Positions 1 to 7,834 of a stretch of 64,000 bases of DNA are shown one piece after another. Position 1 is the stretch's first letter; each line of letters opens with the position of its first letter. The position numbers were made by a program, and so were the translations under genes. This DNA comes from Azospirillum ramasamyi (GTDB lineage: Bacteria; Pseudomonadota; Alphaproteobacteria; Azospirillales; Azospirillaceae), in NCBI RefSeq assembly GCF_003233655.1, contig NZ_CP029830.1, positions 608,501 to 672,500 of the forward strand, written 5' to 3'. Below the pieces are notes generated by a model. That model had not been told where the DNA came from. It made no database searches and worked only from the letters and a program-made list of their open reading frames with translations.

Positions 1-30
1 GACGATGTCGATCGCCTCGTCCCTGGTCAC
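1..30 (-). CDS. 5' end of a gene leaving the window (partial)
   Basis: Only about ten codons are visible. Reading leftward from a GTG at 30-28 the frame encodes V/M-TRDEAIDIV and stays open to the window edge. An excellent Shine-Dalgarno AAGGAGG (complement of 38-44) lies 7 nt upstream of the GTG, which is the main support for a real start. It would be divergent from the small gene at 122. No function can be given from so short a stretch. Confidence 0.45.
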   Translation of the reverse strand, partial: MTRDEAIDIV

Positions 31-121
31 CGCCGTTCCTCCTTCTCAGACCGCGCGCCTTGCACGTCGTCCTGTAGCCATTAGATTGCCCCAACGGCTG
101 CGGGTTGGAAACGGGGAGCGT

Positions 122-328
122 ATGGGCATTCGTTCGGTCAGGCACCATGGCGCGTCCTACAACCTGGGCTTCGACCGGCAGGGAGGCCGGTGGCACGTCG
201 AGTTCGCGCGCATGGAGGGGAAAACCCTGGTGATCTTCATCTCCCGGGATCGGAGTCGACGGGCTGTTATCCGTGCCGTCCATGCGGCCATCAAGGGCGA
301 TCGTCGGAAAGCGGACAGCCGTGCGTAG
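122..328 (+). CDS. Small hypothetical protein
   Basis: This is a 68-residue basic protein with no domain I recognise; it has no signal peptide or membrane segment. The ATG at 122 is chosen because GGGGAG lies about 6 nt upstream. The frame extends further upstream without a better start. It directly precedes the decayed exonuclease pseudogene, so it may itself be a remnant; only frame openness and the ribosome-binding site support it. Confidence 0.4.
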   Translation: MGIRSVRHHGASYNLGFDRQGGRWHVEFARMEGKTLVIFISRDRSRRAVIRAVHAAIKGDRRKADSRA

Positions 329-363
329 CATCTTTGAGTCCGAGCCCATCGGACCTCGCCCGT

Positions 364-863
364 GTCTGCGTGGCCGACGTCAAAGCCAGGGCTCTGGGCC
401 GCGGCAGCTACCCCATCGAGGTCGGCATCGCTTGGCTCGACGGGCGCGTGATGTCCTGGCTCATCCGGCCGACCGCCGAGTGGCTCGAACACGGGGTGTG
501 GGATCCGGCCGCCGAGGCACTGCGCGGCATCTCTCGGGAACAGCTGCTGGCCGAGGGGCGCCCGGCCGTCGAAGTGGAAGGAGGTTCTGACCGCCCTGAC
601 CGAGCAGTTGCCGCACAGCGACGCAGTCGGCGCCGACGACGCATGTCTGGCCAACCTGATGGCTGTCATCGGGCAGCTATCCACGGCTCGAACCGCTCGA
701 TGACCTCCTACGAGAGGTCACAGCGGGCAATGATAAGGGCCGGACGGCCGGGGTCGAGCAGGCTATGGCGGAGGCGAGCATCCGATGGCCGAGGCAGCAC
801 CGCGCGGGCGACGACGCGGCGCGGCTGGCGGCGGGAGCGCACATCCTGCGCCGTCACTTCTAA
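364..863 (+). pseudogene. Decayed 3'-5' exonuclease (DEDD/ribonuclease-H-like fold)
   Basis: Three frames join into one degraded protein. Frame one (364 to about 580) reads like the start of a DEDD exonuclease: VADVKARALGRGSYPIEVG, then SWLIRP and DPAAEALRGISREQLL. The protein then continues in a second frame (584-703, TALTEQLPHSDAVGADDA) and a third (693-863, PLDDLLREVTAGND, ending HILRRHF-stop). That means one frameshift near 573-583 and another near 690-700. The expected first catalytic motif D-x-E (as in VDVEAS of relatives) reads D-V-K, so a catalytic acid is also lost. No start codon is obvious. Family assignment rests on my recognition of the GSYPIEVG and WDPAAE..GISRE signatures. Confidence 0.75.
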
Positions 864-893
864 GTCAATTTGCAATTCTTCACGCGCAGTATA

Positions 894-1925
894 ATGTGCT
901 TATTACCCCTTTCACGAATGAAGCCTCCAAGAATGCCCTCCAGGATTGAGCTCAGTGGATTCTCAGCGCCCTATGCAAGTCTGACTGGAACCTTGGCACT
1001 AAGCGCTTCCCACCTAGATTTAACCAGGGCAATGCTCACAGTGGGATATCCCAGCGCTAGAGCCGCGATCTCAGTCGTTGGACAATGGCGCGCCAAAATG
1101 CTCCAAGCAATGATTAAGGGGTACTTAAACCAAGATCTCACAAGCACTAACTATTATCGAAATCTTGAACAGTCAGAAAAGGTAGCAGTATCATTCCTAA
1201 TGGGGCAAGCATTTACGTACTGGTTCGCCGAAAAACATATGCACCTACCCTTCCTAGTTCATGTCCAGGGAACCAGTGGGTATAACTGTACTCCTTCCTC
1301 AGCGACCACTCCTCTCAAAATGGGCGCCGTACCAACTGCATTAAGAAGCCGTCCAGACTTTATTGGCTTCAAACTCGGTCATTATCATGTCTTTGAATCC
1401 AAAGGGAGGTCTAAACGACCGTCGAACGCCGAGCGCCAGAAGGCCCTGTATCAAGCATCCATGATCTCTAGTATTAATGGATTATCTCCTTCAACTCGCG
1501 TCGCATGCTTCTTCGTATTCAAAGCAAATGGCGTTGTCGGTATTATTGAGGATCCGCCGGTCTCTGAACGACCATTCGATTTATATTTCGATACAATGAG
1601 TGCAATCAGAAAATCTTTCGCATTTTTCCTTGAACCCTTCTTTCAGCAACGCGCAAGAGAAGTGAGAAACGAATTCGTTGGCATAGAAATTGACGAGGGA
1701 TTGACGTTCGCAATTGATAAAAAATTGCTATCCCTCCTTGATCGTGATAGAAAAGATCCGAATAAAATTCAGGCAGAGAGTGTGCTTAGCTTTCTTGAAG
1801 AAAGAGGTCCCATGTATGTTCTATTGCGCGACACAGATTTATCCGCCGGACTTAATGGGACGCTCCTCATTGAAAATCGCCCTAAGCCAACCCAAAATAT
1901 CAAGAAGCGTCGAATTAGCCCTTAG
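894..1925 (+). CDS. AT-rich gene, putative PD-(D/E)xK nuclease-like protein
   Basis: This is a protein of about 343 residues from the ATG at 894; the frame also opens from a TTG at 870 and no start has a clear ribosome-binding site. Counting from the TTG, residues 162-163 are PD and 176-178 are ESK, within RPDFIGF...HVFESKGRS. A glutamine-bearing helix (ERQKALYQA, about 188-196) follows. This spacing fits the PD-(D/E)xK restriction-nuclease core. Base composition and codon use are visibly more AT-rich than the surroundings, so recent acquisition is likely. It sits between an exonuclease pseudogene and an IS630 remnant. I recognise no full-length family; nuclease activity is inference from the motif alone. 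Confidence 0.6.
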   Translation: MCLLPLSRMKPPRMPSRIELSGFSAPYASLTGTLALSASHLDLTRAMLTVGYPSARAAISVVGQWRAKMLQAMIKGYLNQDLTSTNYYRNLEQSEKVAVSFLMGQAFTYWFAEKHMHLPFLVHVQGTSGYNCTPSSATTPLKMGAVPTALRSRPDFIGFKLGHYHVFESKGRSKRPSNAERQKALYQASMISSINGLSPSTRVACFFVFKANGVVGIIEDPPVSERPFDLYFDTMSAIRKSFAFFLEPFFQQRAREVRNEFVGIEIDEGLTFAIDKKLLSLLDRDRKDPNKIQAESVLSFLEERGPMYVLLRDTDLSAGLNGTLLIENRPKPTQNIKKRRISP

Positions 1926-2103
1926 CAACAAACATAGACAACGTGTCCCCACGCAATATTCCGGCCGATATGAAGTTCTGCAAAACTGCCAAGAAATTTA
2001 GCAAGTGTTGACTATCGGCAAGCACTGCCACCGGACAGCCAAGCTGGGGGCGTTCCACCGCTACTATTAAATTAGGATTCAAGATAGCGCTACCCTTGAT
2101 CAT
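1915..2103 (-). CDS. Possible small hypothetical protein
   Basis: A 62-codon frame from the ATG at 2103, convergent with and overlapping the 3' end of the nuclease-like gene by 11 nt. It contains a hydrophobic stretch (LIVAVERPQLGCPVAVLAD, then HLLNFLAVLQNF). Composition matches the AT-rich gene next to it. There is no clear ribosome-binding site and no recognised domain, so it could be a chance frame or the tail of a decayed gene. Confidence 0.2.
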   Translation of the reverse strand: MIKGSAILNPNLIVAVERPQLGCPVAVLADSQHLLNFLAVLQNFISAGILRGDTLSMFVAKG

Positions 2104-2146
2104 GTATGCCCGATATACGAGAACGGGCTCCCAGAACGAATTCGGA

Positions 2147-2550
2147 TCATTGTGGTTCGTAGTCAGCGACGGTAAAGAAGGCTCGACTATCGCTTGGCTT
2201 CACATTGTCAATGGCATCCCGGATGGCATCCACAGTTGGGGAGCGTCCTTTCAGCGGCTTTCCTGAGTTGCTTCTTGATCTTGGACAAGGCCATCCTCTG
2301 GGGTTGAAGTCGGGGCTGTAGGGCGGCAGGAGCTTCAGGACGGCGCCTGTCCGCACGATTGTCGCCCGCACGGCCGGAAGTTTGTGGGCGGGCAGGTTGT
2401 CCATCACGACGTCTCAGTGGCTCAACGTCGGTCCCAGGACCTGCTCGACATAAGCGAGGAAAAGCGCACCGCCGCTGCCCGACAAGAGGCTCCAGCCGCA
2501 ACGGCCTCCACTACGCGCCGACGAAGATCGACTGACAGTGCTTTCGCCAT
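2147..2550 (-). pseudogene. IS630-family transposase, internally deleted and frameshifted
   Basis: The minus strand starts with ATG at 2550 and encodes the usual IS630 N-terminus (MAKALSVDLRRRVVEAVAAG), part of the helix-turn-helix. After about 30 codons it jumps to the C-terminal catalytic part: AYVEQVLGPTL, then VVMDNLPAHK with the second catalytic aspartate region, and LPPYSPDFNP. A TGA interrupts the frame just before VVMDN. A frameshift follows SPDFNP, because the tail LSKIKKQLRKAAERT is in another frame before returning to DAIDNVKPSDSR. The middle of the gene is deleted, so the copy is dead. No terminal repeats were identified. Confidence 0.85.
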
Positions 2551-3010
2551 CCAGACCGGTCTCCTTCAACCAGTCCGAACCTTGAATCACAACGGCCCGT
2601 CCAAGAGAATCCCCGATTCAGATGCCCGGCATTCCGCTAGAGAAGCGGCCAGGCAGACTACGGCCATGAGTGAGCCGATGACGGGGCGGAGACACATGAA
2701 GAGCGGAGAACTCTTCCGGCTGCCGAGCCTGTCAGCCACCTTAGCCATCAACGAAGCCAACCCCGAATCACTGTTCGACAGCTTACCGGCGCTCCTGGGA
2801 ACGCAACGACTGCTGGACAGATAGCGTAGGTCGGCGATGGCAACGCTGACGCAGGTCAAGAAGCAGCTACGCCACCCGATTTCCAGAAACCATGGCGCGA
2901 GGGACGTCGGCGCGGCCGTTTCAGGACGACATGAACTCACCGCTGACCCGGCCGGGGTAACGTCGTCCCCCCGTTACTCCTAGATCTAGAATCACGTTAC
3001 ACCCGTCCGT

Positions 3011-3087
3011 GAATCACTTTTCCCGAGTTTCCGGATCGGCACCCGGCGTCCAGGAAATCGGCTACAGCGGTCGGGGAAAAGTGATTC
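3011..3087. repeat. 14-bp perfect inverted repeat
   Basis: GAATCACTTTTCCC at 3011-3024 is repeated exactly as its complement at 3074-3087, with 49 bp between. A related stretch, TAACACTTTTCC, is found near 3416-3427 in the same orientation as the left arm. Three related copies in 420 bp suggest protein-binding sites or transposon ends, not chance. Confidence 0.6.
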
Positions 3088-3493
3088 GCTGGGCCGGTTC
3101 CGGTGATCCTCGGGCGGAATCGCGGCGTTACGCTCGACCTCGGGGATCTCCGGAGTCGAGGTGAACCACGCGGTCGCCCAGGCGGCCCACCAAGCCGGGA
3201 CGGCCGCGGCCACTCTGTTCACGAATTTCGCCACAGAATGTGGACGCCTAGGTCAACGGATTCAGCCCCTCAAAGAGCCCGGCAGACACGATGCCGAGAT
3301 CGACCGTCCACGGAGCCACCTGGGAACCTCACCCAGACCCTGGATAGCCGCTGTATGAGATCCTGATGCCGGAACAACGGATTGGCCGCCACGTGAATCG
3401 CCAATACAGGGCCGTGTAACACTTTTCCGAAGCCGTGCAACAGGTTCTGCCCGCCGTGATACAGGCCATCCAGAAGCTCCTGCGGCCGCGGGA

Positions 3494-3566
3494 GCACCGT
3501 ATGATGCCGGTAAAGGCCCGGCACCGTACGGTATTTTGCCGGTAATCCGCGGTGCCGGTACGGTGC
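3494..3566. repeat. Cluster of nested GCACCGTA / GTGCCGGTA repeats
   Basis: GCACCGTA (3494-3501) has its complement TACGGTGC at 3559-3566. CCGGCACCG (3518-3526) has its complement CGGTGCCGG at 3550-3558. GCCGGTAA occurs twice (about 3506 and 3539). The cluster lies just past the stop codon of the integrase. It may be recombinase arm-type sites or an int terminator; no poly-T tract is present. Confidence 0.5.
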
Positions 3567-3600
3567 GGACATCATTTCCCGGCAGTTGCCACTCCGCTCA

Positions 3601-5202
3601 TCACGTCGACGGCAGCAGGTGCCCGAGGTCGACGCCCAGCCTGAGCATGTTCATCGCCTCCAGCTTGTTCTTCAATGTGACATGTTTCAGGTACCGGCTG
3701 CCCTCGCCCAGGAGGTCCGAGGTGCTGTGGCCCATGATCGCCTTCACGAAGACCGGGCTGGCGCCCGCGTTGAGCACCAGCGTCTCGAAGGTGCCGCGCA
3801 GGCTGTGGAAGTCGACGCCAGGCTTGTAGATCCCGATTTCGCGGCGGTACTCGGTGAAGCGCCGCGTGTAGTAAGCGCCCAGCCGCCGATCCGGTCCCTG
3901 GCCGCTCAGGTCCGGCCAGAGCCGCTTGCTGTTTACCCTCCGCCGTTCAGCAACCAGCGTCATGAAGCCCAAGGCCACGAGCGCGCCAGGGATCGGCACC
4001 TCGCGCACGGAGTTCGCGTTCTTGGTCCGCCGTTCGTCTCCCGCATGGACCAGGAAGAAGTCGATGCCATCCCGTTGCCGGACATCGGCGGTGTGCAGCT
4101 GCGCGATTTCCTCGAGCCTCATCCCGGTCAACAGGCCGATCAGCGGCAGCCAGTAGGCGGCGCTCCGCCTGTCCACGTCGGGGCCGACCCAGAGCCTCGA
4201 CATGAACAGCCGCTTCAGGTCGGCGTCATCCCACATCGAGCGCTGCTCGGAAGCGGGTTTGCCGCCGGGAAAATCGAAACCAGCGAAGGGATTGGAGGCG
4301 AACTCATGATGCCCGTGCTGCCGGAGCCAGTCCCAGTAGCCGTGCAGCGCGCTCATGTGGCGCTTGATCGTCTTCATCGTCAGCAGGGGCTGTCCCTTGC
4401 CCTTCGCCGCCATCCGCTCAGCCGCCTCGATGTTCTGGCGCATCGTGCCCTTGAACAGGGGCGACCGGCCGTGCATCCGGGGCAGCTTCCGCAGGGCCTC
4501 CATAAAGGCCGAGGCATCGCGTCGGCTATAGGCGTCAACCGCCCGGTCGCCGTGGAACTCGATCCACAGACGGAAGGTGGCGCGGGTTTGCAGCGCGGTC
4601 TGCTGGGCGCTCCAGGCGCCGGTCTCCAGCATGTGCTCGACGTGGGGCTCGGCCAGCGCGCCGAAGAGCGGAGAGGCCAAGGTGGCGCTCAAGGGCGGCT
4701 TGCCATCGGCAGGCGGCGCAGCGGATGACGCGGCCGGAGGAGGATTGGCGGGCGCCGACGGGTTCTCGTCCGCGACGGCTACCGGTTGCCGCGCGCCCTC
4801 CGCCGGTGGCTTGGGAGGATCGAGGACGCCGACATGGACGGCGGCGGCCACTTCCATCGCCGCCCTATCAGGCTCACACGGTACCGGAGAGATGCCCGGC
4901 GGCGGGGTCGGGTACGACGACCGCCGGAGCATTGGGTTCATGTGAGCCCAGGCGGCGGGGCCGACCAAGTCCCGCATCAGCTGCCTGGCGGTATCGACCG
5001 CCAGCCCGGGCTCCCGGTCGAGGGCAGCGAAGAGGCGTTCGCTTTCAACGTAAAGTAGACGGGACCTGATCGCGGCATCGCGCGGGCTCGATGTTTCGAG
5101 CGACCTGTAAATCTCCGCCTTGCCGCCCAACACAGGCTGGTGGCGAAGAGGAATTCGGCGGCGAAAATGGTAAGTACCGGCCCGCCGACAAACATGCTGC
5201 AT
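3601..5202 (-). CDS. Tyrosine recombinase (phage-type integrase), tRNA-associated
   Basis: A 533-residue site-specific recombinase. The N-terminus MQHVCRRAGTYHFRRRIP is the short DUF6538-type segment seen at the start of many alphaproteobacterial integrases, so the ATG at 5202 is preferred over an upstream GTG at 5250. The middle (about 110-200) is proline/alanine-rich. The catalytic domain shows the first arginine in LLTGMRLEEIA, the HxxR box in DFHSLRGTFE, the third-box histidine in IMGHSTSD and the tyrosine in GSRYLKHV, so all recognisable catalytic residues are present. The gene begins about 90 bp from the 3' end of tRNA-Gln and reads away from it, the classic layout of an element integrated at a tRNA 3' end. 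It is probably intact even though its cargo is decayed. Confidence 0.9.
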   Translation of the reverse strand: MQHVCRRAGTYHFRRRIPLRHQPVLGGKAEIYRSLETSSPRDAAIRSRLLYVESERLFAALDREPGLAVDTARQLMRDLVGPAAWAHMNPMLRRSSYPTPPPGISPVPCEPDRAAMEVAAAVHVGVLDPPKPPAEGARQPVAVADENPSAPANPPPAASSAAPPADGKPPLSATLASPLFGALAEPHVEHMLETGAWSAQQTALQTRATFRLWIEFHGDRAVDAYSRRDASAFMEALRKLPRMHGRSPLFKGTMRQNIEAAERMAAKGKGQPLLTMKTIKRHMSALHGYWDWLRQHGHHEFASNPFAGFDFPGGKPASEQRSMWDDADLKRLFMSRLWVGPDVDRRSAAYWLPLIGLLTGMRLEEIAQLHTADVRQRDGIDFFLVHAGDERRTKNANSVREVPIPGALVALGFMTLVAERRRVNSKRLWPDLSGQGPDRRLGAYYTRRFTEYRREIGIYKPGVDFHSLRGTFETLVLNAGASPVFVKAIMGHSTSDLLGEGSRYLKHVTLKNKLEAMNMLRLGVDLGHLLPST

Positions 5203-5293
5203 GACCGCTCCACTCGAAAGTGTGGCAGCGATTTGGGCTATGTTGCCCACATCGCCAAAGTCATCAGCAAATACTTGAGGAAATCTGGGAAAA

Positions 5294-5367
5294 TGGTTGG
5301 GGGACTAGGATTCGAACCTAGGCTGGCGGAGTCAGAGTCCGCTGTCCTACCGCTAGACGATCCCCCA
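5294..5367 (-). tRNA. tRNA-Gln (anticodon CUG)
   Basis: The minus strand folds into a complete cloverleaf. The acceptor stem is TGGGGGA/TCCCCCA and the D arm GTCTAGCGGTAGGAC. The anticodon stem GCGGA/TCCGC encloses loop CTCTGAC with anticodon CTG, and the T arm is CTAGG-TTCGAAT-CCTAG. CCA is encoded at 5294-5296. It reads the codon CAG. Its 3' half is the probable attachment site used by the adjacent integrase. Confidence 0.97.
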
Positions 5368-5478
5368 GACCGTCACCGGGGCGGCTCGTTTGCCGTGCCC
5401 CGTGGTGTGGGCGGGTTTATAGCGACCATGTGACGGGCTGTGAAGAGCTTTTTTCACTGCCGATGCATTTTTTCCGGA

Positions 5479-5520
5479 AAGGTGCTGCCAGCCTGGTTTT
5501 CTCCAGGGCGGCAGCGCCTT
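5479..5520 (-). terminator. Hairpin downstream of malQ
   Basis: AAGGTGCTGCC (5479-5489) pairs with GGCAGCGCCTT (5510-5520), extended by CCTGG/CCAGG inside. On the malQ strand the stem is followed by only a short T run, so it is a moderate intrinsic terminator at best. It lies just 3' of the malQ stop codon. Confidence 0.55.
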
Positions 5521-5524
5521 TCAT

Positions 5525-7714
5525 TCAGCGTGGGACGGCGCCTGCCATGGGCGCGATGATCCGGCGGAGGTCGTCGTCGAACTCCAACTCCTCCAGCTTG
5601 CGCGGAAGGCGGCGGCGCCAGTTCGGGTGCTGGTCCACCGTGCCGGGAAGGTTGGGCTGTTCGTCGTCCGCCAGCGCGTCCTCAATCTGAACCATCACGA
5701 TGCGCGACGGGGTGTGGGCCAAATAGGCGTGGACGGCGGCGGACAGCTCGATGCGGAACGGCTGGTCGCCATCGTCGGTGGGGTAGCTGTCCGGGCGCAG
5801 CCCCTCGCGAGAGAGGGCCTGCAACAGGCGCCAGCGGTCGACACCGCGGTCCCAGCGGTCCTTTTCCCGGCTGGCATCGTCGGGATAGAGGCTGAGCCGC
5901 AGGCGCCAGTCGAGGTCACGGCCCGTCCAGAAGCCCTTGAAGGGCGCCAAGTCATGCGTGCTGACCGTCGCCATGGATCCGGCCGGGTAATCGCCGGGGA
6001 GCTTGAAGCCGCCGTCGGCGGCGCGCTCGAAATACAGCACGCGGTAGCTGAGGATGCCGGCCTGCTCCAGCGCCGGGCGGAAACCCTCCGGAACGGTGCC
6101 CAGATCCTCGCCGATCACGACGCAGCGGTTGCGGCGGCTCTCCAGCGCCACGATGCGCAGGAGGTCGTGGAAGGGATAGGCGACATAGGCGCCGTCGCTG
6201 CCGTCCTCCGGAATCCAGAACAGATGCTGCAGTGCCATCACATGGTCGATGCGCAGCGCCGCGGCATGGCGCATGTTGGCGCGCAGAAGCTCGACGAAGG
6301 GGCGGTAGGCGGCCTCGCGCAGCCCCAGCGGCGAGAGCGGCGCCAAACCCCAGTTCTGGCCCTTCAGGTTGAACTGGTCGGGCGGCGCGCCGACATTGGC
6401 GCCCTGCACCAGCATCGACGGGTCGGCCCAGGCGGAGCCGCCGCCGGGATGGGCGGCCACGGCAAGGTCGCGGTAGAAGCCCATGGCGAGCCCGGCGGAA
6501 CGGCCGCGCGCCGCCGCCTTCCCCAACTGGCGGTCGGCCTCGAATTGGGCCCAGGCGAAGAAATCGACGCGGTCGGCATGGTCGGCGGCGAAGGCGGCGA
6601 CCTCCGCGCTTCCTGGATCCTGGAAGGCGGCCGGCCAGCTGCGCCACATCCACAGCGACGGATCCTTGCGGAAGAAATGCTCGTGCAGGGCATCGAACAG
6701 GGCGTGGCGGTCGAGCGCCTCCCCCATCTCCTGCCGGAAGGCGGCATAGGCGACCTTGCGCGGGTGGTCGTCGGGCAGGCTGCGGAAGCGGGCGTGCAGC
6801 GCCTCCAGAACCGGCAGCTTCAGCGCGGCGACCGCGGGGTAATCGACAAGCTCCGCCTGCCGCGCGGCGGCCAGCGCGGCCTGGAAGGCGGGGTCCGCGA
6901 TCCGTTCGCGCAGATCGTCGGCCCCAGACAGCTCCGGAACGGAGGCCGGATCGATGTAGAGGATGTTGAGGAACTGGCGGCTGGACGGCGAATAGGGGCC
7001 GATATGATTGGGGTCGGCCGGGAACAGGGCGTGCAGAGGGTTCAGCCCGACCAGCCCGGCGCCAAGCCGGCCGGCGACCTCGGCGAAGCCGTAAAGATCG
7101 CCGAAATCGCCCATGCCCCAATCGCGGTCGGACCGCAGGGAATAGACCTGCAGCCCGATCCCCCAGCAGCGGCCGGCCGGCACCATCTCCTCCACCGTCA
7201 CGCAGCGTTCGGGCGCCACGATCAGGGTGGTGGCGCCGGATGGGCCGGCGATGCCGGGACCTTCCACATGCAATTCCAGCCGGTGATAGCCGATGGGAAG
7301 CGACACCGGCAGCAGGGCGCCCAATGCGCGGCGCTCATAGGCCGTGCCGTCCAGCGTCGCGCGCTCCTCCACCGCCAGGTCGCGGACCGCGACGCGGCCG
7401 CCCTGAGCGGTCCCGCCCTCCGGCGTCAGTTCCCATGCCAGCGTGGCGTCGTCGAGGCCGGCCGGCAGGGCGACGCCCAGCCCGATCCCCTGCCCTTCCC
7501 CGGTGACCAGGACAGGCGGTAACGGGCGGCTCCAGGATCGCCGCTCCACCATGCGCAGGCTGGCGGCGACCTCCTCGTCCGTGGCGGCCGCCAGCCCCAT
7601 GGCGGCGACCAGCGCCCGCTTGGTGGCGGCGGAGGTCTCGCGCCGGTTGCCCCAGATGTCGTGATAGAGGGGTTCTACTCCAAGCAGATCGGCCAGCCGG
7701 TCGAGATCACTCAT
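5525..7714 (-). CDS. malQ: 4-alpha-glucanotransferase (amylomaltase)
   Basis: A 729-residue GH77 enzyme that transfers 4-alpha-glucan segments between maltodextrins and releases glucose; it acts in the cytoplasm. An N-terminal extension (about 1-190) precedes the barrel. Catalytic-region motifs are visible: AALRIDHVMALQ contains the nucleophile aspartate, CVVIGEDLGTVPEGF the acid/base glutamate, and VSTHDLAPFKGFW the third acidic residue. The ATG at 7714 (MSDLDRLADLLG) fits family N-termini; an upstream ATG would add 24 unconserved residues. It is the last gene of the minus-strand glycogen/trehalose cluster and likely recycles short glucans released by GlgX. Confidence 0.93.
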   Translation of the reverse strand: MSDLDRLADLLGVEPLYHDIWGNRRETSAATKRALVAAMGLAAATDEEVAASLRMVERRSWSRPLPPVLVTGEGQGIGLGVALPAGLDDATLAWELTPEGGTAQGGRVAVRDLAVEERATLDGTAYERRALGALLPVSLPIGYHRLELHVEGPGIAGPSGATTLIVAPERCVTVEEMVPAGRCWGIGLQVYSLRSDRDWGMGDFGDLYGFAEVAGRLGAGLVGLNPLHALFPADPNHIGPYSPSSRQFLNILYIDPASVPELSGADDLRERIADPAFQAALAAARQAELVDYPAVAALKLPVLEALHARFRSLPDDHPRKVAYAAFRQEMGEALDRHALFDALHEHFFRKDPSLWMWRSWPAAFQDPGSAEVAAFAADHADRVDFFAWAQFEADRQLGKAAARGRSAGLAMGFYRDLAVAAHPGGGSAWADPSMLVQGANVGAPPDQFNLKGQNWGLAPLSPLGLREAAYRPFVELLRANMRHAAALRIDHVMALQHLFWIPEDGSDGAYVAYPFHDLLRIVALESRRNRCVVIGEDLGTVPEGFRPALEQAGILSYRVLYFERAADGGFKLPGDYPAGSMATVSTHDLAPFKGFWTGRDLDWRLRLSLYPDDASREKDRWDRGVDRWRLLQALSREGLRPDSYPTDDGDQPFRIELSAAVHAYLAHTPSRIVMVQIEDALADDEQPNLPGTVDQHPNWRRRLPRKLEELEFDDDLRRIIAPMAGAVPR

Positions 7715-7834
7715 GCAGGGTCCCCGCGGATTGTACGGAATGGGTGTTGGGCGTAAGGGAGTGGCGGGTGCGGCGGGCGGCGTCAATGCAGACCGGCGGC
7801 CTATGCCATAGGCGCCTCCGCCGCGCGTCCGCCG

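Larger units (their letters stand above)
2551..3600. other. About 1 kb without a convincing gene
   Basis: Several frames are open here (for example 117 codons on the minus strand, 2587-2940), but none shows a recognisable domain, ribosome-binding site or coherent codon use. The stretch holds the inverted repeats described separately and lies between the IS630 remnant and the integrase 3' end. It looks like eroded mobile DNA. Confidence 0.55.

Noticed and set aside
2587..2940. 117-codon minus-strand frame next to the IS630 remnant
   Set aside because: No ribosome-binding site, no recognisable domain and irregular residue use; listed as part of the gene-free stretch.
5627..7522. 631-codon frame antisense to malQ and similar long antisense frames in other genes
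   Set aside because: High-GC codon bias leaves antisense frames open; the sense strands carry catalytic motifs of known families.
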